Source: CAZOKH01 sp964580315 | Lineage (GTDB): Bacteria > Chloroflexota > Anaerolineae > Anaerolineales > Anaerolineaceae | DNA: 64,000 bases | Assembly: GCA_964580315.1 (NCBI GenBank) | Contig: CAZOKH010000001.1 | Span: forward strand, 62,001-126,000 | Direction of reading: 5' to 3' | Shown: piece by piece, positions 16,232-24,682 of the stretch | How the letters are laid out: each line of letters begins with the position of its first letter | Position numbering within the stretch: position 1 is the first letter of the stretch | Notes under the pieces: model-generated | What the model was told of the DNA's origin: nothing | Database searches by the model: none | Seen by the model: only the letters and a program-made list of their open reading frames with translations | Translations under genes and position numbers: made by a program

Positions 16232-17292
16232 GACACCATATCCAATCCACGGATGATTTCTGCTGTGGGTATTCCCTCCAGAATGCCCAGGCTGATCCAG
16301 CGCAGGTTGCGCACTTCATTGCGTTTTAATGTGAGATACCCCAGCGGCACGCCAATCCCCAGCGGATGGTCTGGGATCAGTTTTACAGCCCATTTCAAAA
16401 GGGATAGGCGCAGCGCGTCTTCCATTGGACTTCTTTTCCCCGATAATTTACTGTTTTGTAAACCAGTTTGTAGTGCAGAATAGTATGCGGTTTTACTACA
16501 AAATTCAACAGCCTGGTCTAGACTCTCTTGCTTTAACAGTTCTTTTAGAAATTTAAGTGACAACGAACCGCTGTGAACCATCAATCCCTCAAGTTTTTGT
16601 TCCAGGTGTTCAACCTGAACCGGGTTTCCAACCATGCGTAACACTAATGACAGGTTGATATGATCTGCCTGAGTCTGGAAATATTGCCGAAGAATTTTTG
16701 CATCTTCTCTTGCAACACGGTCTGTTCGTTCAAGGGCATAGGTGAAGTACCAGTTCTCCAGGGCCGCTTCCAGCGTCTTGGGTTCTGAAATTTCTTGCGT
16801 GTTGATGGATTTCAAAATGGCTGAGGTAAAGGGCAATTGCAAAGTGACGATTGTATTTAATGCCTCGCCGGTGTTGGCGCAGTGCGCCAGCCGGTGCAGC
16901 ACCGGCTCTGAAATAACTCCTGCTGGAAGCAGCGCTGAAAGGATGTCTTCAGTGGGCAGCATGAGCGTAAGCCCGCGCAGAATGGCTTTTAAGTTCTGGA
17001 TGTCATAGTTCCATAAAAGAGTCTCAATGGCATCGCCGGCTTTTCCCGGGTAATATGTTTGCAGCAAGGAGGTTAGTTTCAACAAATCTAACCGCAGCGC
17101 GAGTTGTACACATTCAATGCCGTGGGCATGACTCAACGCTTCTTTGATTTTTTCCTGGTAGGGTGTTTTTGAAAGAGCGGCAATCAGCGCTTCCAGGCTG
17201 GTCGATGCAGCCATCGATTCCAGGTCACGGGCAGTGAGCAAGCGTGATTTCATGGCGCGCAAACGCGGATTGCCGTAATCAAAGTCAGACAT
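16228..17292 (-). CDS. ntpC: V/A-type ATPase subunit C (d-like)
   Basis: The socket subunit that seats the central shaft on the membrane ring (V0 d homologue), about 354 residues and nearly all helical. It starts MSDFDYGNPRLRAMKSRLLTARDLESM, which matches the N terminus of the family; the open frame continues upstream but overlaps subunit E deeply, so this start at 17292 is preferred. Three repeated helical lobes each carry the L-x-x-Y/W-N-x-x segment (LLWNYDIQNLKAILRGL). It overlaps subunit E by eight bases. Confidence 0.92.
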   Translation of the reverse strand: MSDFDYGNPRLRAMKSRLLTARDLESMAASTSLEALIAALSKTPYQEKIKEALSHAHGIECVQLALRLDLLKLTSLLQTYYPGKAGDAIETLLWNYDIQNLKAILRGLTLMLPTEDILSALLPAGVISEPVLHRLAHCANTGEALNTIVTLQLPFTSAILKSINTQEISEPKTLEAALENWYFTYALERTDRVAREDAKILRQYFQTQADHINLSLVLRMVGNPVQVEHLEQKLEGLMVHSGSLSLKFLKELLKQESLDQAVEFCSKTAYYSALQTGLQNSKLSGKRSPMEDALRLSLLKWAVKLIPDHPLGIGVPLGYLTLKRNEVRNLRWISLGILEGIPTAEIIRGLDMVS

Positions 17293-17908
17293 GGCGTTGA
17301 GTGGAATTTTGCAAGGATTCGAAATACCCCGCCAGCGATTCGCGGATAAAGGGCATGGCGCGTTCCAGGCGCATTTCAAGTGTGTTATGGATGATGACCT
17401 GCCTGTCGGAAGTCTCTGCGACAACGCCGCCCTGGCAGTGCAAATTAAAAAGCAGCTCCACAGGGTGGGAGATTTCGGGCATAATTGCAGTGAGAAGGGG
17501 TTCGTCGCGGGGGTCTGCCAGCAGGCGAATGGTATTGCCGGGCGCAAGTGAGACGCTGATTTGTGCAACGGCTTCCAGGGTCAAATGACGGAACAGCACG
17601 GAGTAGGAATCTTTTTCACGCGCCTGCTCGAGTCGGCGGCGCGCCTGTTGAACAGCTTCTTCAATCAGTGATGACTGGTTTTCGCCAATGATTTTCAGAG
17701 CATCAAGCTGCGCCTGCTGCAAAATGCCGGCGCGTTCCTGTGATCCTCTGGATTTGCCTTCCCTGCCAGCGTATTTACGAATGTCATTTGATTCGGCAAC
17801 CGCCTGTTGAAGAATATGCGCGGCTTCCAATTCTGCTTCAGCAAGGATGGCTTTGATTTGTGACGCACCCTGTTGGTTAATTTGCTCCAGGACGGCGTCA
17901 AGGCTCAT
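17285..17908 (-). CDS. ntpE: V/A-type ATPase subunit E
   Basis: A peripheral-stalk subunit of 207 residues. The N-terminal two fifths are a long Ala/Gln/Glu-rich helix (ASQIKAILAEAELEAAHILQQA) that pairs with subunit H/G. The C-terminal globular domain (about 110-200) binds the head and contains the GGVVAETSDRQVIIHNTLEMRLE block typical of the family (positions near 17430-17350). The gene lies directly after the ring subunit, with two bases between. Confidence 0.92.
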   Translation of the reverse strand: MSLDAVLEQINQQGASQIKAILAEAELEAAHILQQAVAESNDIRKYAGREGKSRGSQERAGILQQAQLDALKIIGENQSSLIEEAVQQARRRLEQAREKDSYSVLFRHLTLEAVAQISVSLAPGNTIRLLADPRDEPLLTAIMPEISHPVELLFNLHCQGGVVAETSDRQVIIHNTLEMRLERAMPFIRESLAGYFESLQNSTQRHV

Positions 17909-17910
17909 GA

Positions 17911-18132
17911 TTAACCTCCGCCTTGCATAATCATCATGGCAGCGGCGGCGAAACCAAGTATAACCATGGTTTCTGGAATGGCGACCAGGATGATGATGGT
18001 GCCAATCAGTTCGGGGTGTTCGGCAAGCGCACCAATGCCGGCTGCTCCGATGCGCGACTGCGCATAACTGGTGGCAATAGCAGTGATCCCGATGGCTAAA
18101 CCTGCACCGAGAGCGATTAAACCTGTTTCCAT
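17911..18132 (-). CDS. ntpK: V/A-type ATPase ring subunit K (proteolipid c), single hairpin
   Basis: The membrane rotor subunit. Seventy-three residues form one helical hairpin, so it is the short two-helix form rather than the duplicated four-helix NtpK. The ion-binding carboxylate is Glu54 in AIPETMVILGF. Helix 1 carries Gln25 in YAQSRIGAAGIGALAEHPE, placed as in the second hairpin of the Na+-binding NtpK of Enterococcus hirae (see findings). The start is taken at 18132 because GGAG ends nine bases before it; the ATG at 18141 directly abuts that site. Confidence 0.93.
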   Translation of the reverse strand: METGLIALGAGLAIGITAIATSYAQSRIGAAGIGALAEHPELIGTIIILVAIPETMVILGFAAAAMMIMQGGG

Positions 18133-18205
18133 TATTTTCATCTCCTTAAAAAAATAAGAATTCTGCTATTCATTATAAAAGCGCAGGCTTTTGAACAACA
18201 CTCCA

Positions 18206-20104
18206 TTATTCTAACGGGCGATTTTGAAAGGGCAGGTAAGGATGCCCGCCGCCTTCATAGAATTTTCGAAAAAACTCGACGTATTGAAGGCGCAAACTGT
18301 GAATGGTTGGACTGAAGGCGCTCATCACCAGGTTGAGGGCATGAATGAGGGAAGCCACAATGACGCCGAGCACAATGCTGCCGATCATGCTGCCGATCTG
18401 GTTGGCTACCTGGGCTAAATACACTCCTGCCAGTCCAATTGCGGCAATACGCATGTAAGACAGGATGTTTCCGATCAGGCTGATGAATTCAACCGGGGCA
18501 ATGAGAATGCCGCTGATGCCCATGGGAATGCCCAGCAAAACCACTCCCACGATGATGGTAGCCACAGCCGGTGTCATAAAGCCGGCTGGCAGCGTTTGGG
18601 TCAGGGCGCCAACCAGCAAGAACAGACCGATCAATCCAACCAGCATGCCGCTGCGCTCCAGCAGGTGGGTAGGGTTGCGTCCCACCACTGCCCGCCAGAT
18701 GCCGATGATGAGCCCTATGGTGATGTGCGCTGCACCCACACCGCAGGCGATTAATAGCAGGCTGGTGAGATTGCCGCTTTCAAAGCGGTTGATCCAAATG
18801 GAATGCATGCCGTAATGCTCGCCCAGCGTGCCAAAAAATTCTCCGTACAGGATACCGAACAGGATCGTCCAACCGGAACCCAATAACAAGATGTTGGCAA
18901 TATCTTGAAGCGGGCCTTCTTTAAGACGCATGCTTAGCCACAGCGAGAGGAGCAAGAGAATGACGCCATAGCCCAGATCGCCAACCATCATCCCGAAAAA
19001 CAACGGCAGAAAAATGGTCATTAACAGGGAAGGATCAATATCGCTCTCACCGGGGGAAGAATACATTTTCACCATGCGTTCAAAATGCCGGGTGGGATTC
19101 TGGTTCAGCAAGGCCACGGGCATTTTCTTTTTTGTTTCATGGTCAACAGGCAAGCTTTGGATATCAACCTGATCGCCTATTGGTTTCAGAGAAGCCTGTA
19201 AGGTTTCCATTTCATCCGTGGGAAGCCATCCAAATAAGATGAAGGTGTAGGCAGTTGCGCCAACGCAGGATAGCACGGCATATTCATCGAGCAGGTTTTG
19301 CAGATAACGTTGAGCCGAGAAAAGACTGTTTGCATGGCTGTGGCCCAGTTCAGCCAGTTGGTTTTCGATGGATTTAATCTCAGTTGGAATGGCGCTCACC
19401 CGCTGGTGAATGGCGTCAAAGGCTGATTGAGGGGACAGGCGGCTGATGTCATCGGGCATTTGCAGGCGCGCCAGGTTCTGGCTGCCCAGTAAAGTATCGA
19501 TTCTTGAAATTTCTGCCTGTGGTGCAATGATCAATACCGCCAATGTGCTTTCATCAATTGCCCCGCTGACCAGGGTGGCATTTGCCGCAGTCGCCTGTTT
19601 TAATTTTTCTTGCAACTCGTCAATTTGATGCGCCTGGCTGTTGTGCAGCATAATGCCAATGGTGGCGTAACCGGGTTGGTTGGCAATGTCTGGAACCAGG
19701 GGCAATAATTTGGATAATGTGTCAGCGTAACGCGGCAAAATCTCCATCTCAGACTGGAGAGCCCGTTTTTGGTTTTGCAATTGTTGAATTTGCGGTATCA
19801 GTTGCTGTACCAGGGAACGAATGGAAATTAGATCTCCGCAGCCATTTTTATGGTCCATGGGCGCTTTGGAGCGGTGAACATTGAGCGCCTCAATCACTCC
19901 ATCCAATTGTGTTGAAAGATACAGGGTGTCTTCCTGCTCGCGCCGGGTGCTTTCATCCATTTGATAGGGTTGAATGGATGAGAATTCAGCCAAATTGTGG
20001 ATGTCATCAATTTGCAATTTACCAAACTGGTGAAGAATTTGAATAATCTTTTTCAGATCTTTTTTCAGGCCGATGATCTGAAGGCGCGACATGGGACGAA
20101 TCAT
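18206..20104 (-). CDS. ntpI: V/A-type ATPase subunit I (membrane stator a)
   Basis: The 632-residue stator that carries the ion half-channels. The N-terminal half (about 1-330) is a cytoplasmic coiled-coil domain that binds the peripheral stalks; the C-terminal half has about eight membrane helices. The conserved arginine-containing helix near the C terminus is seen in GNILSYMRIAAIGLAGVYLAQ; this Arg faces the ring carboxylate. FLPLFFGMMVGDLGYGVILLLLSL (positions near 18990-18930) is another family hallmark. It overlaps the H subunit gene by four bases. Confidence 0.96.
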   Translation of the reverse strand: MIRPMSRLQIIGLKKDLKKIIQILHQFGKLQIDDIHNLAEFSSIQPYQMDESTRREQEDTLYLSTQLDGVIEALNVHRSKAPMDHKNGCGDLISIRSLVQQLIPQIQQLQNQKRALQSEMEILPRYADTLSKLLPLVPDIANQPGYATIGIMLHNSQAHQIDELQEKLKQATAANATLVSGAIDESTLAVLIIAPQAEISRIDTLLGSQNLARLQMPDDISRLSPQSAFDAIHQRVSAIPTEIKSIENQLAELGHSHANSLFSAQRYLQNLLDEYAVLSCVGATAYTFILFGWLPTDEMETLQASLKPIGDQVDIQSLPVDHETKKKMPVALLNQNPTRHFERMVKMYSSPGESDIDPSLLMTIFLPLFFGMMVGDLGYGVILLLLSLWLSMRLKEGPLQDIANILLLGSGWTILFGILYGEFFGTLGEHYGMHSIWINRFESGNLTSLLLIACGVGAAHITIGLIIGIWRAVVGRNPTHLLERSGMLVGLIGLFLLVGALTQTLPAGFMTPAVATIIVGVVLLGIPMGISGILIAPVEFISLIGNILSYMRIAAIGLAGVYLAQVANQIGSMIGSIVLGVIVASLIHALNLVMSAFSPTIHSLRLQYVEFFRKFYEGGGHPYLPFQNRPLE

Positions 20105-20454
20105 GATGAACCGTCCTCGTCAAAGTTGATAATCGTATTTACAATCCAATCAACTACCACGGGCATGTTTGCCTTACCGCGCTCTCTAAGTTCTCTGGAT
20201 GCTGATCGGGCTTTTGCAATAATTGCACTGGCTTCTTGCTTTGCGGCGGTCAGGGCGTTTTGATACTGCTCGTCGTGCAGGTTTTTTCCCTGTTGTTCAG
20301 CCTGTTTGCGTACGTAGGCTGCCTCGTCCTGTGCGGCAATCAATCGGGCTTCAGCCTGATTGTGCGCTTCATTGATGCGCATCTGAATTGATTCTTCAAT
20401 CTGTAGGATGCGGTTGACGGTTGAAGGGACTGGCGATAAACCTTGTTCATTCAT
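20101..20454 (-). CDS. ntpF: V/A-type ATPase subunit H/G (peripheral stalk)
   Basis: A 117-residue, mostly helical coiled-coil protein with many Ala, Glu, Gln and Arg residues (INEAHNQAEARLIAAQDEAAYVRKQ, positions near 20370-20300). Subunit H/G pairs with subunit E to form the outer stalk. Being the first gene of the operon, before subunit I, is the standard place. The family is poorly conserved in sequence, so the call relies on position, length and coiled-coil character. The ribosome site is weak. Confidence 0.82.
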   Translation of the reverse strand: MNEQGLSPVPSTVNRILQIEESIQMRINEAHNQAEARLIAAQDEAAYVRKQAEQQGKNLHDEQYQNALTAAKQEASAIIAKARSASRELRERGKANMPVVVDWIVNTIINFDEDGSS

Positions 20455-20498
20455 AATTAATGATATTCATTCCGATAGAAATGAGCGGACAAGATTTT

Positions 20499-20527
20499 AC
20501 TATACCTGAAATTTGGGAGTAGGACAA
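20499..20527 (-). promoter_or_regulatory. Sigma-70-type promoter of the V/A-ATPase operon
   Basis: Minus strand TTGTCC, a 17-base spacer, TATAGT, about 45 bases before the first ATPase gene. Confidence 0.65.
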
Positions 20528-20560
20528 GAAGGTACACCGGTTTCTGTCTTTTGGAATGGA

Positions 20561-21382
20561 TCAAAAGAGGCCTAGAAAAGCATCCACAACACGGGGATCG
20601 TACAATGTTCCACGCCCTGCATATAATTCCTGCACGGCAAAATCGTGTCCTCGTGGATCACGGTGAAGACGAAGGTTGGTGACGGCGTCATAAGTATCTA
20701 CAACTGCAATAATCCTTGCGCCAAGCGGTATGGACTCCCCTTTTAATCCTAGCGGATAGCCGCTGCCGTCAAATCGTTCGTGATGGGTGGCAATGATTTC
20801 GGCAACAGGTTTCAGTTTTTCAACACACCCAACCATTTCACTTCCCACTTTGGGGTGGCGGTGAATCATCTCCCATTCTTCTTCGGTTATCTTTTCCTTC
20901 TTTTGCATAATGTCGGTGGGGATGGTGATTTCACCAATGTCGTGCAAAGCGGCTGCCAGATTGATAATTTCCACTTCTTCAGCGCTGCACCCCATGCTGT
21001 TTGCCAGGTTGCTGGCAAGCACTGCCATGCGGTCTGTGTGTCCCTGAACATAAGATTCGTGGATATCAAAATTGGAAGCCAGTGTGAGTAAAACCTTGAT
21101 ATACGCTTCTTCAATATTGGAGAATTTTTTCTTGTTCTTTTCCACCATCGAATTTATTCGTTCGACAGGTGGGATAACCTGATCGAGCATTTGATTGTTT
21201 TTCTTTTCTTCGCAGTCACTTATCGATTTCGCCAGGATTTGATATGTCTTAAAAGTCATTAAAACGACTTCGGGCTGATCGTTTTGTGTCAGAATCACCG
21301 GTTCCTTGCCGCTTTTCGATAATTCAAGCGCTTTTTGCATGGTATCGCACAGGTTTTCCAGGGGCAAAGAAGATATTTGCAT
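20561..21382 (-). CDS. HD-GYP phosphodiesterase with N-terminal Phd/YefM-like domain
   Basis: A 273-residue protein. The C-terminal part (about 105-273) is an HD-GYP domain, which degrades cyclic di-GMP. The HD pair is AALHDIGE, followed by HRHPKVGSEM, then HHERFDGSGYP, and RIIAVVDTYDAVT, so all metal ligands and the GYP triplet are present. Residues 1-60 (LPLENLCDTMQKALELSKSG, then EPVILTQNDQPEVVLMTFKTYQIL) look like the DNA-binding fold of Phd/YefM antitoxins. The start at 21382 has CAGGAGAG upstream. No toxin gene is adjacent. The fusion is unusual; the antitoxin-like call is from pattern recognition only. Confidence 0.85.
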   Translation of the reverse strand: MQISSLPLENLCDTMQKALELSKSGKEPVILTQNDQPEVVLMTFKTYQILAKSISDCEEKKNNQMLDQVIPPVERINSMVEKNKKKFSNIEEAYIKVLLTLASNFDIHESYVQGHTDRMAVLASNLANSMGCSAEEVEIINLAAALHDIGEITIPTDIMQKKEKITEEEWEMIHRHPKVGSEMVGCVEKLKPVAEIIATHHERFDGSGYPLGLKGESIPLGARIIAVVDTYDAVTNLRLHRDPRGHDFAVQELYAGRGTLYDPRVVDAFLGLF

Positions 21383-21487
21383 CACAACTCTCCTGATGTT
21401 GAATTGAAGCGCAAGCACATTGTTTTCAAATGAGTATATACCAATCTCCATTTTACCATTGACGGACATGATCATTTGATAGCTATT

Positions 21488-21516
21488 TTGACCCGAATAG
21501 CAAAGCGTTCTACAAT
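21488..21516 (+). promoter_or_regulatory. Sigma-70-type promoter of the SDR gene
   Basis: TTGACC, 17-base spacer, TACAAT, 34 bases before the ATG at 21551. Confidence 0.75.
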
Positions 21517-21550
21517 GAATTGGGCAACTCTTTCAAAAAAGGAGCGATAT

Positions 21551-22288
21551 ATGAAGACAGGTATTCAAAACCAGGTGGCCGTCATAACCGGAGGTGCTGA
21601 AGGAATTGGAAAAGCCACCGCTTTGCGTTTTGCTGCTGATGGCGTGAAACTTGTGCTGGCAGATTTTGATAATCAACGCGGTGAAGCTGTTGCGAAGCAA
21701 ATTGAGCAGCAGGGTGGTGAGGCGGTATTTGTGCATGTTGATGTGCGCGACAGCCGGCAAACCCGCCGCATGGCTGAAATTGCCATGGAGCGCTATGGAA
21801 AAATTGATATCCTGGTGACCTGTGCAGGGGTGCTAAAAATGGGCAACCTGGACTCGTTCAGCGAAGAAGACTGGGATTTGACCATGGATGTGAACTTGAA
21901 GGGGACTTTCCTGAGCTGCCAGGCAGTCATCCCGGCAATGAAAGCTCAAAAACGCGGCGTGATTGTGGTCATTTCATCCAGCGGCATCGTACGCCCTTCC
22001 CTTGGTTTTTCTGCCTATGTGGCATCCAAAATGGGCGTCCAGGGTTTGATGCAAATTCTGGCGCGCGAATTATTGGATGACAACATCAGCGTGGTTGCCA
22101 TTCGTCCGAGTATGGTAAATACATCAATGGGTAGGGTTGGTTTTGTTGAGCGTAAAGGTCGAGTTCCTTCCGAAGAAGATTTGAAACACACTTTAAATGC
22201 CGATGAAGTTGCCGGTATTATTACCCACATGGTAAGCCCCGAGATGGCGCGGGCAACCACAACCATTGTCGATACACTGGTGCCGTAA
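21551..22288 (+). CDS. Short-chain dehydrogenase, FabG-like
   Basis: A classical 245-residue SDR: cofactor motif TGGAEGIGKATA, an acidic ADFD residue after strand 2 that favours NAD over NADP, CAGV near residue 88, the NLKGTFLSCQAV helix, the catalytic serine in VISSSG, and Y-x-x-x-K as YVASK. FabG-type 3-oxoacyl reductases and many sugar or alcohol dehydrogenases share this layout, so the substrate is open. AAGGAG lies seven bases before the ATG at 21551, and the gene's own promoter ends 34 bases upstream. The stop codon abuts that of the convergent nitroreductase gene with one base between. Confidence 0.9.
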   Translation: MKTGIQNQVAVITGGAEGIGKATALRFAADGVKLVLADFDNQRGEAVAKQIEQQGGEAVFVHVDVRDSRQTRRMAEIAMERYGKIDILVTCAGVLKMGNLDSFSEEDWDLTMDVNLKGTFLSCQAVIPAMKAQKRGVIVVISSSGIVRPSLGFSAYVASKMGVQGLMQILARELLDDNISVVAIRPSMVNTSMGRVGFVERKGRVPSEEDLKHTLNADEVAGIITHMVSPEMARATTTIVDTLVP

Positions 22289-22289
22289 G

Positions 22290-23126
22290 TTACAGAGCTA
22301 ACTTTATTTTTGCCAGTGGAATGAATTCTTGCGGGTGTTCGGGCGCCGTCAGAGAAGACGAATCGAAAACTTCCCAGTTGGCAGGCATGTCGCAGGTTTT
22401 CAAAGCCATCGAGATATTTGCCATGCAAATTCCACCGTCATACAGGCAATACTTTTTAAATTCTGTTGACAGGATATTTGCCAGCTTTTTTGAAGTGACA
22501 AACAAAAACAAAAACGGCTCTTTCCAGAGCAAGCGCCAGGGCTGGGCATTGGTGGCAGAGGGCGCCATCCGGGCGGCTTCGAGAATGGGCGCCAGCGCTT
22601 TGGGTTCTGTGAGAGGTGTTGAGAAATCATTCAAAAAAGCGATCTTTTCCAGCGGCATGCGTTTTTTGGGTTTGTTCCCGGCGCCTGGAACGCCAGGTTT
22701 TCCTAAGGCAAGAATTGCGCCTGTGACGGATTGAGGCGGAAGACCAAATTGATTGTTGATGGCGTGTTCCCTTCCCAGGGTTCCAATGAAACAATTTCCA
22801 ATGCCCATACTGTGCAATTGGACGGCTGTCTGTTCCATGCGGTATCCCAGTTCGGTGTAGGGGTGTTCTCCGCCAGTAATCCAGGTGATCAAGATATGCG
22901 GCGGATGAATATGCGGATTGATCAAACCCATTGCGGCTGAACGCTCTTTGCCGCTCAGATGACGCATGAGGGAAATTTCCATGGAATTGACCGGCAGCAG
23001 TGGTTCGGTCATTTGTACCAATTTTTCAATATTATCCAGAGTTTTTTCGTCCAGGGCATTTGGATCATAAGAGCGCAGTGAATACCTGCTTAACAATGCT
23101 TGCTTTAGATGGATCGGATCTGACAT
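22290..23126 (-). CDS. Nitroreductase-family FMN protein
   Basis: A 278-residue protein resembling the putative TM nitroreductase group: a start with LLSRYSLRSYDPNALDEKTLDNIE (an R-x-S-x-R FMN-phosphate loop; positions near 23095-23025), GYRMEQTAVQLHSMGIGNCFIG in the middle, and EAARMAPSATNAQPWRLLW near residue 200 (the second half of the FMN site). Such proteins are often built of two half-domains that form an FMN-binding dimer-like unit. The substrate is unknown. The start at 23126 has GGGAG seven bases upstream. It is convergent with the upstream SDR. Confidence 0.85.
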   Translation of the reverse strand: MSDPIHLKQALLSRYSLRSYDPNALDEKTLDNIEKLVQMTEPLLPVNSMEISLMRHLSGKERSAAMGLINPHIHPPHILITWITGGEHPYTELGYRMEQTAVQLHSMGIGNCFIGTLGREHAINNQFGLPPQSVTGAILALGKPGVPGAGNKPKKRMPLEKIAFLNDFSTPLTEPKALAPILEAARMAPSATNAQPWRLLWKEPFLFLFVTSKKLANILSTEFKKYCLYDGGICMANISMALKTCDMPANWEVFDSSSLTAPEHPQEFIPLAKIKLAL

Positions 23127-23288
23127 GCGTTTTCTCCCTTTGGGTAAACAGGAACAAATTGATGAGGTAAAAATGGCCTGCAATTGTGTGTCAATAAATC
23201 TTTTCTAATATTACTATACGGCTGAAAACCTGCATGGTTTTGAAAATTAAGAAAGGGATAATGAACACTTAAAGTTTGCTTAATTGGC

Positions 23289-23317
23289 TTGCACAGGGAT
23301 GGGATTTGGTATATATT
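23289..23317 (+). promoter_or_regulatory. Promoter of the phnDCE operon with flanking inverted repeat
   Basis: TTGCAC, 17-base spacer, TATATT. A perfect 9-bp inverted repeat, ACAGGGATG (23293-23301) and CATCCCTGT (23349-23357), has one arm in the spacer and one arm in the leader, so it may be an operator or a leader hairpin. Confidence 0.55.
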
Positions 23318-23387
23318 TTTATCAGACGGTTTTAAATGGGGTGTTGAACATCCCTGTCTTTCAACAAATTCTATAAGGAGGATTTAC

Positions 23388-24515
23388 ATGAAGAGACGGT
23401 TATTTGCTGTTGTTTTTGCAGCGGTGCTGATTTTGAGCCTGGCGTTAACTGCCTGCCAGCCAGCTGCTGCCCCGGCTGCCCCGGCTGAACCAGCCGAACC
23501 TGCTGAACCTGTTGAACCTGTGGAGGAAGTTGAACCAACCGAGGTGCCGCCGGTTGAAGAAGCTGAGCCTGCGCTGGGTTCAGCCGAGAGACCCATCAAG
23601 GTGTTGTTTGTGCCATCTGTCGATGCCAATGCCATTGTGACGGGCGGCGAAGTGATGGCCAAGTCGCTCAATAAGGCCACCGGCCTGAACTTTGAAGTGG
23701 TGGTCCCCAGCTCGTATGCTGCCACAATCGAAGAAATGTGCGCATCGCCCGATGACACCATGGGTTTCATTCCTGCACTGGGTTATGTGTTTGCCAGTGA
23801 ATTGTGCGGCGTCGATGTGGCGTTCAAAGCCATTCGTTATGGAGAATCGGTTTATTGGGCCCAATTCATCGTGCAGCGCGACAGCGGTATTAACACGTTT
23901 GAAGACCTGGCAGGCAAGAAATGGGGATACGGCGATGTTGGTTCAACATCCGGTTATCAGTTCCCACTCACCATGCTGGCTGAGGCTGGCATTGAGCCCG
24001 GTGAAAAAGTGGAAACCGGCGGTCATCCTCAGAGTGTGAAGGCTGTGTATAATGGTGAAGTTGACTTTGCCACCACTTTCTTCACTCCTCCAGGAAAACC
24101 TGAAGGTGAACCTGCCTGGAAGGAAGGCGATGCACCCGATATTCCTGATGACCTGGTTTCGAGCTGCGAAGTTGTGGAAGGCGATATTCTCTGCAGTGGT
24201 TGGGAAATTCGCGATGCCCGCGCCAATATTCGAGAGGAAGCTCCCGATGTGATCCAGAAGGTAAAGATCTTGACAATTACTCAGGGCATCCCCAATGATA
24301 CCCTCTCATTTGGCCCCGATTTCCCCGCGGATGTGCGTGCTCAAATTGAGACCGCTCTGCTTGAATACTCAACGACTGAGGATTGGGCGAATACCATCGG
24401 CACCAAAGATTTCTACAACTGGACCGGTATTGACACCGCCGAAGATGCAGATTACGACATTGTACGGAAAATGGTTAAAGCCGTTGGCGTGAAGTTGGAA
24501 GATCTGGGTAAGTAA
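23388..24515 (+). CDS. phnD: PhnD-like substrate-binding lipoprotein
   Basis: The extracytoplasmic binding component of an ABC importer of the phosphonate/phosphite type. Of its 375 residues, 1-22 are a lipoprotein signal (MKRRLFAVVFAAVLILSLALTAC region, cysteine after LALTA). A Pro/Ala/Glu low-complexity linker (about 24-65) follows, then the PhnD-type domain: IKVLFVPSVDANAI, the YAATIEEMCASPDDTMGFIPALGYVFA ligand loop (positions near 23720-23790), RDSGINTFEDLAGKKWGYGDVGSTSGYQFP, and a closing lobe. AAGGAGGA precedes the ATG at 23388; longer open frames were discarded. No C-P lyase genes are nearby, so phosphite or another small oxyanion is as likely as a phosphonate. Confidence 0.9.
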   Translation: MKRRLFAVVFAAVLILSLALTACQPAAAPAAPAEPAEPAEPVEPVEEVEPTEVPPVEEAEPALGSAERPIKVLFVPSVDANAIVTGGEVMAKSLNKATGLNFEVVVPSSYAATIEEMCASPDDTMGFIPALGYVFASELCGVDVAFKAIRYGESVYWAQFIVQRDSGINTFEDLAGKKWGYGDVGSTSGYQFPLTMLAEAGIEPGEKVETGGHPQSVKAVYNGEVDFATTFFTPPGKPEGEPAWKEGDAPDIPDDLVSSCEVVEGDILCSGWEIRDARANIREEAPDVIQKVKILTITQGIPNDTLSFGPDFPADVRAQIETALLEYSTTEDWANTIGTKDFYNWTGIDTAEDADYDIVRKMVKAVGVKLEDLGK

Positions 24516-24531
24516 AATTACTTATCCTACA

Positions 24532-24567
24532 CTACCGGACAGGAGATTTTCTGTCCGGTAGTTTTTT
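24532..24567 (+). terminator. Intra-operon terminator after phnD
   Basis: A perfect 11-bp stem CTACCGGACAG / CTGTCCGGTAG, an 8-base loop and six T. Located between phnD and phnC, it probably makes the binding protein more abundant than the rest of the transporter. Confidence 0.9.
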
Positions 24568-24682
24568 AACGCCTGGCTTAAATCATACGCGGTTGGTGAC
24601 ATAATTAAACGGTTGTGTCCAGTATAATAAATAAACTTGTGTGTTCAATTAAAAAAAATATTAGATTTCAATGAGGACAGGC

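Noticed and set aside
23455..23580. Short tandem GCTGAACC-like repeats in phnD, possible CRISPR or minisatellite
   Set aside because: They encode the Pro-Ala-Glu linker of the lipoprotein; periods are irregular and no spacers exist.
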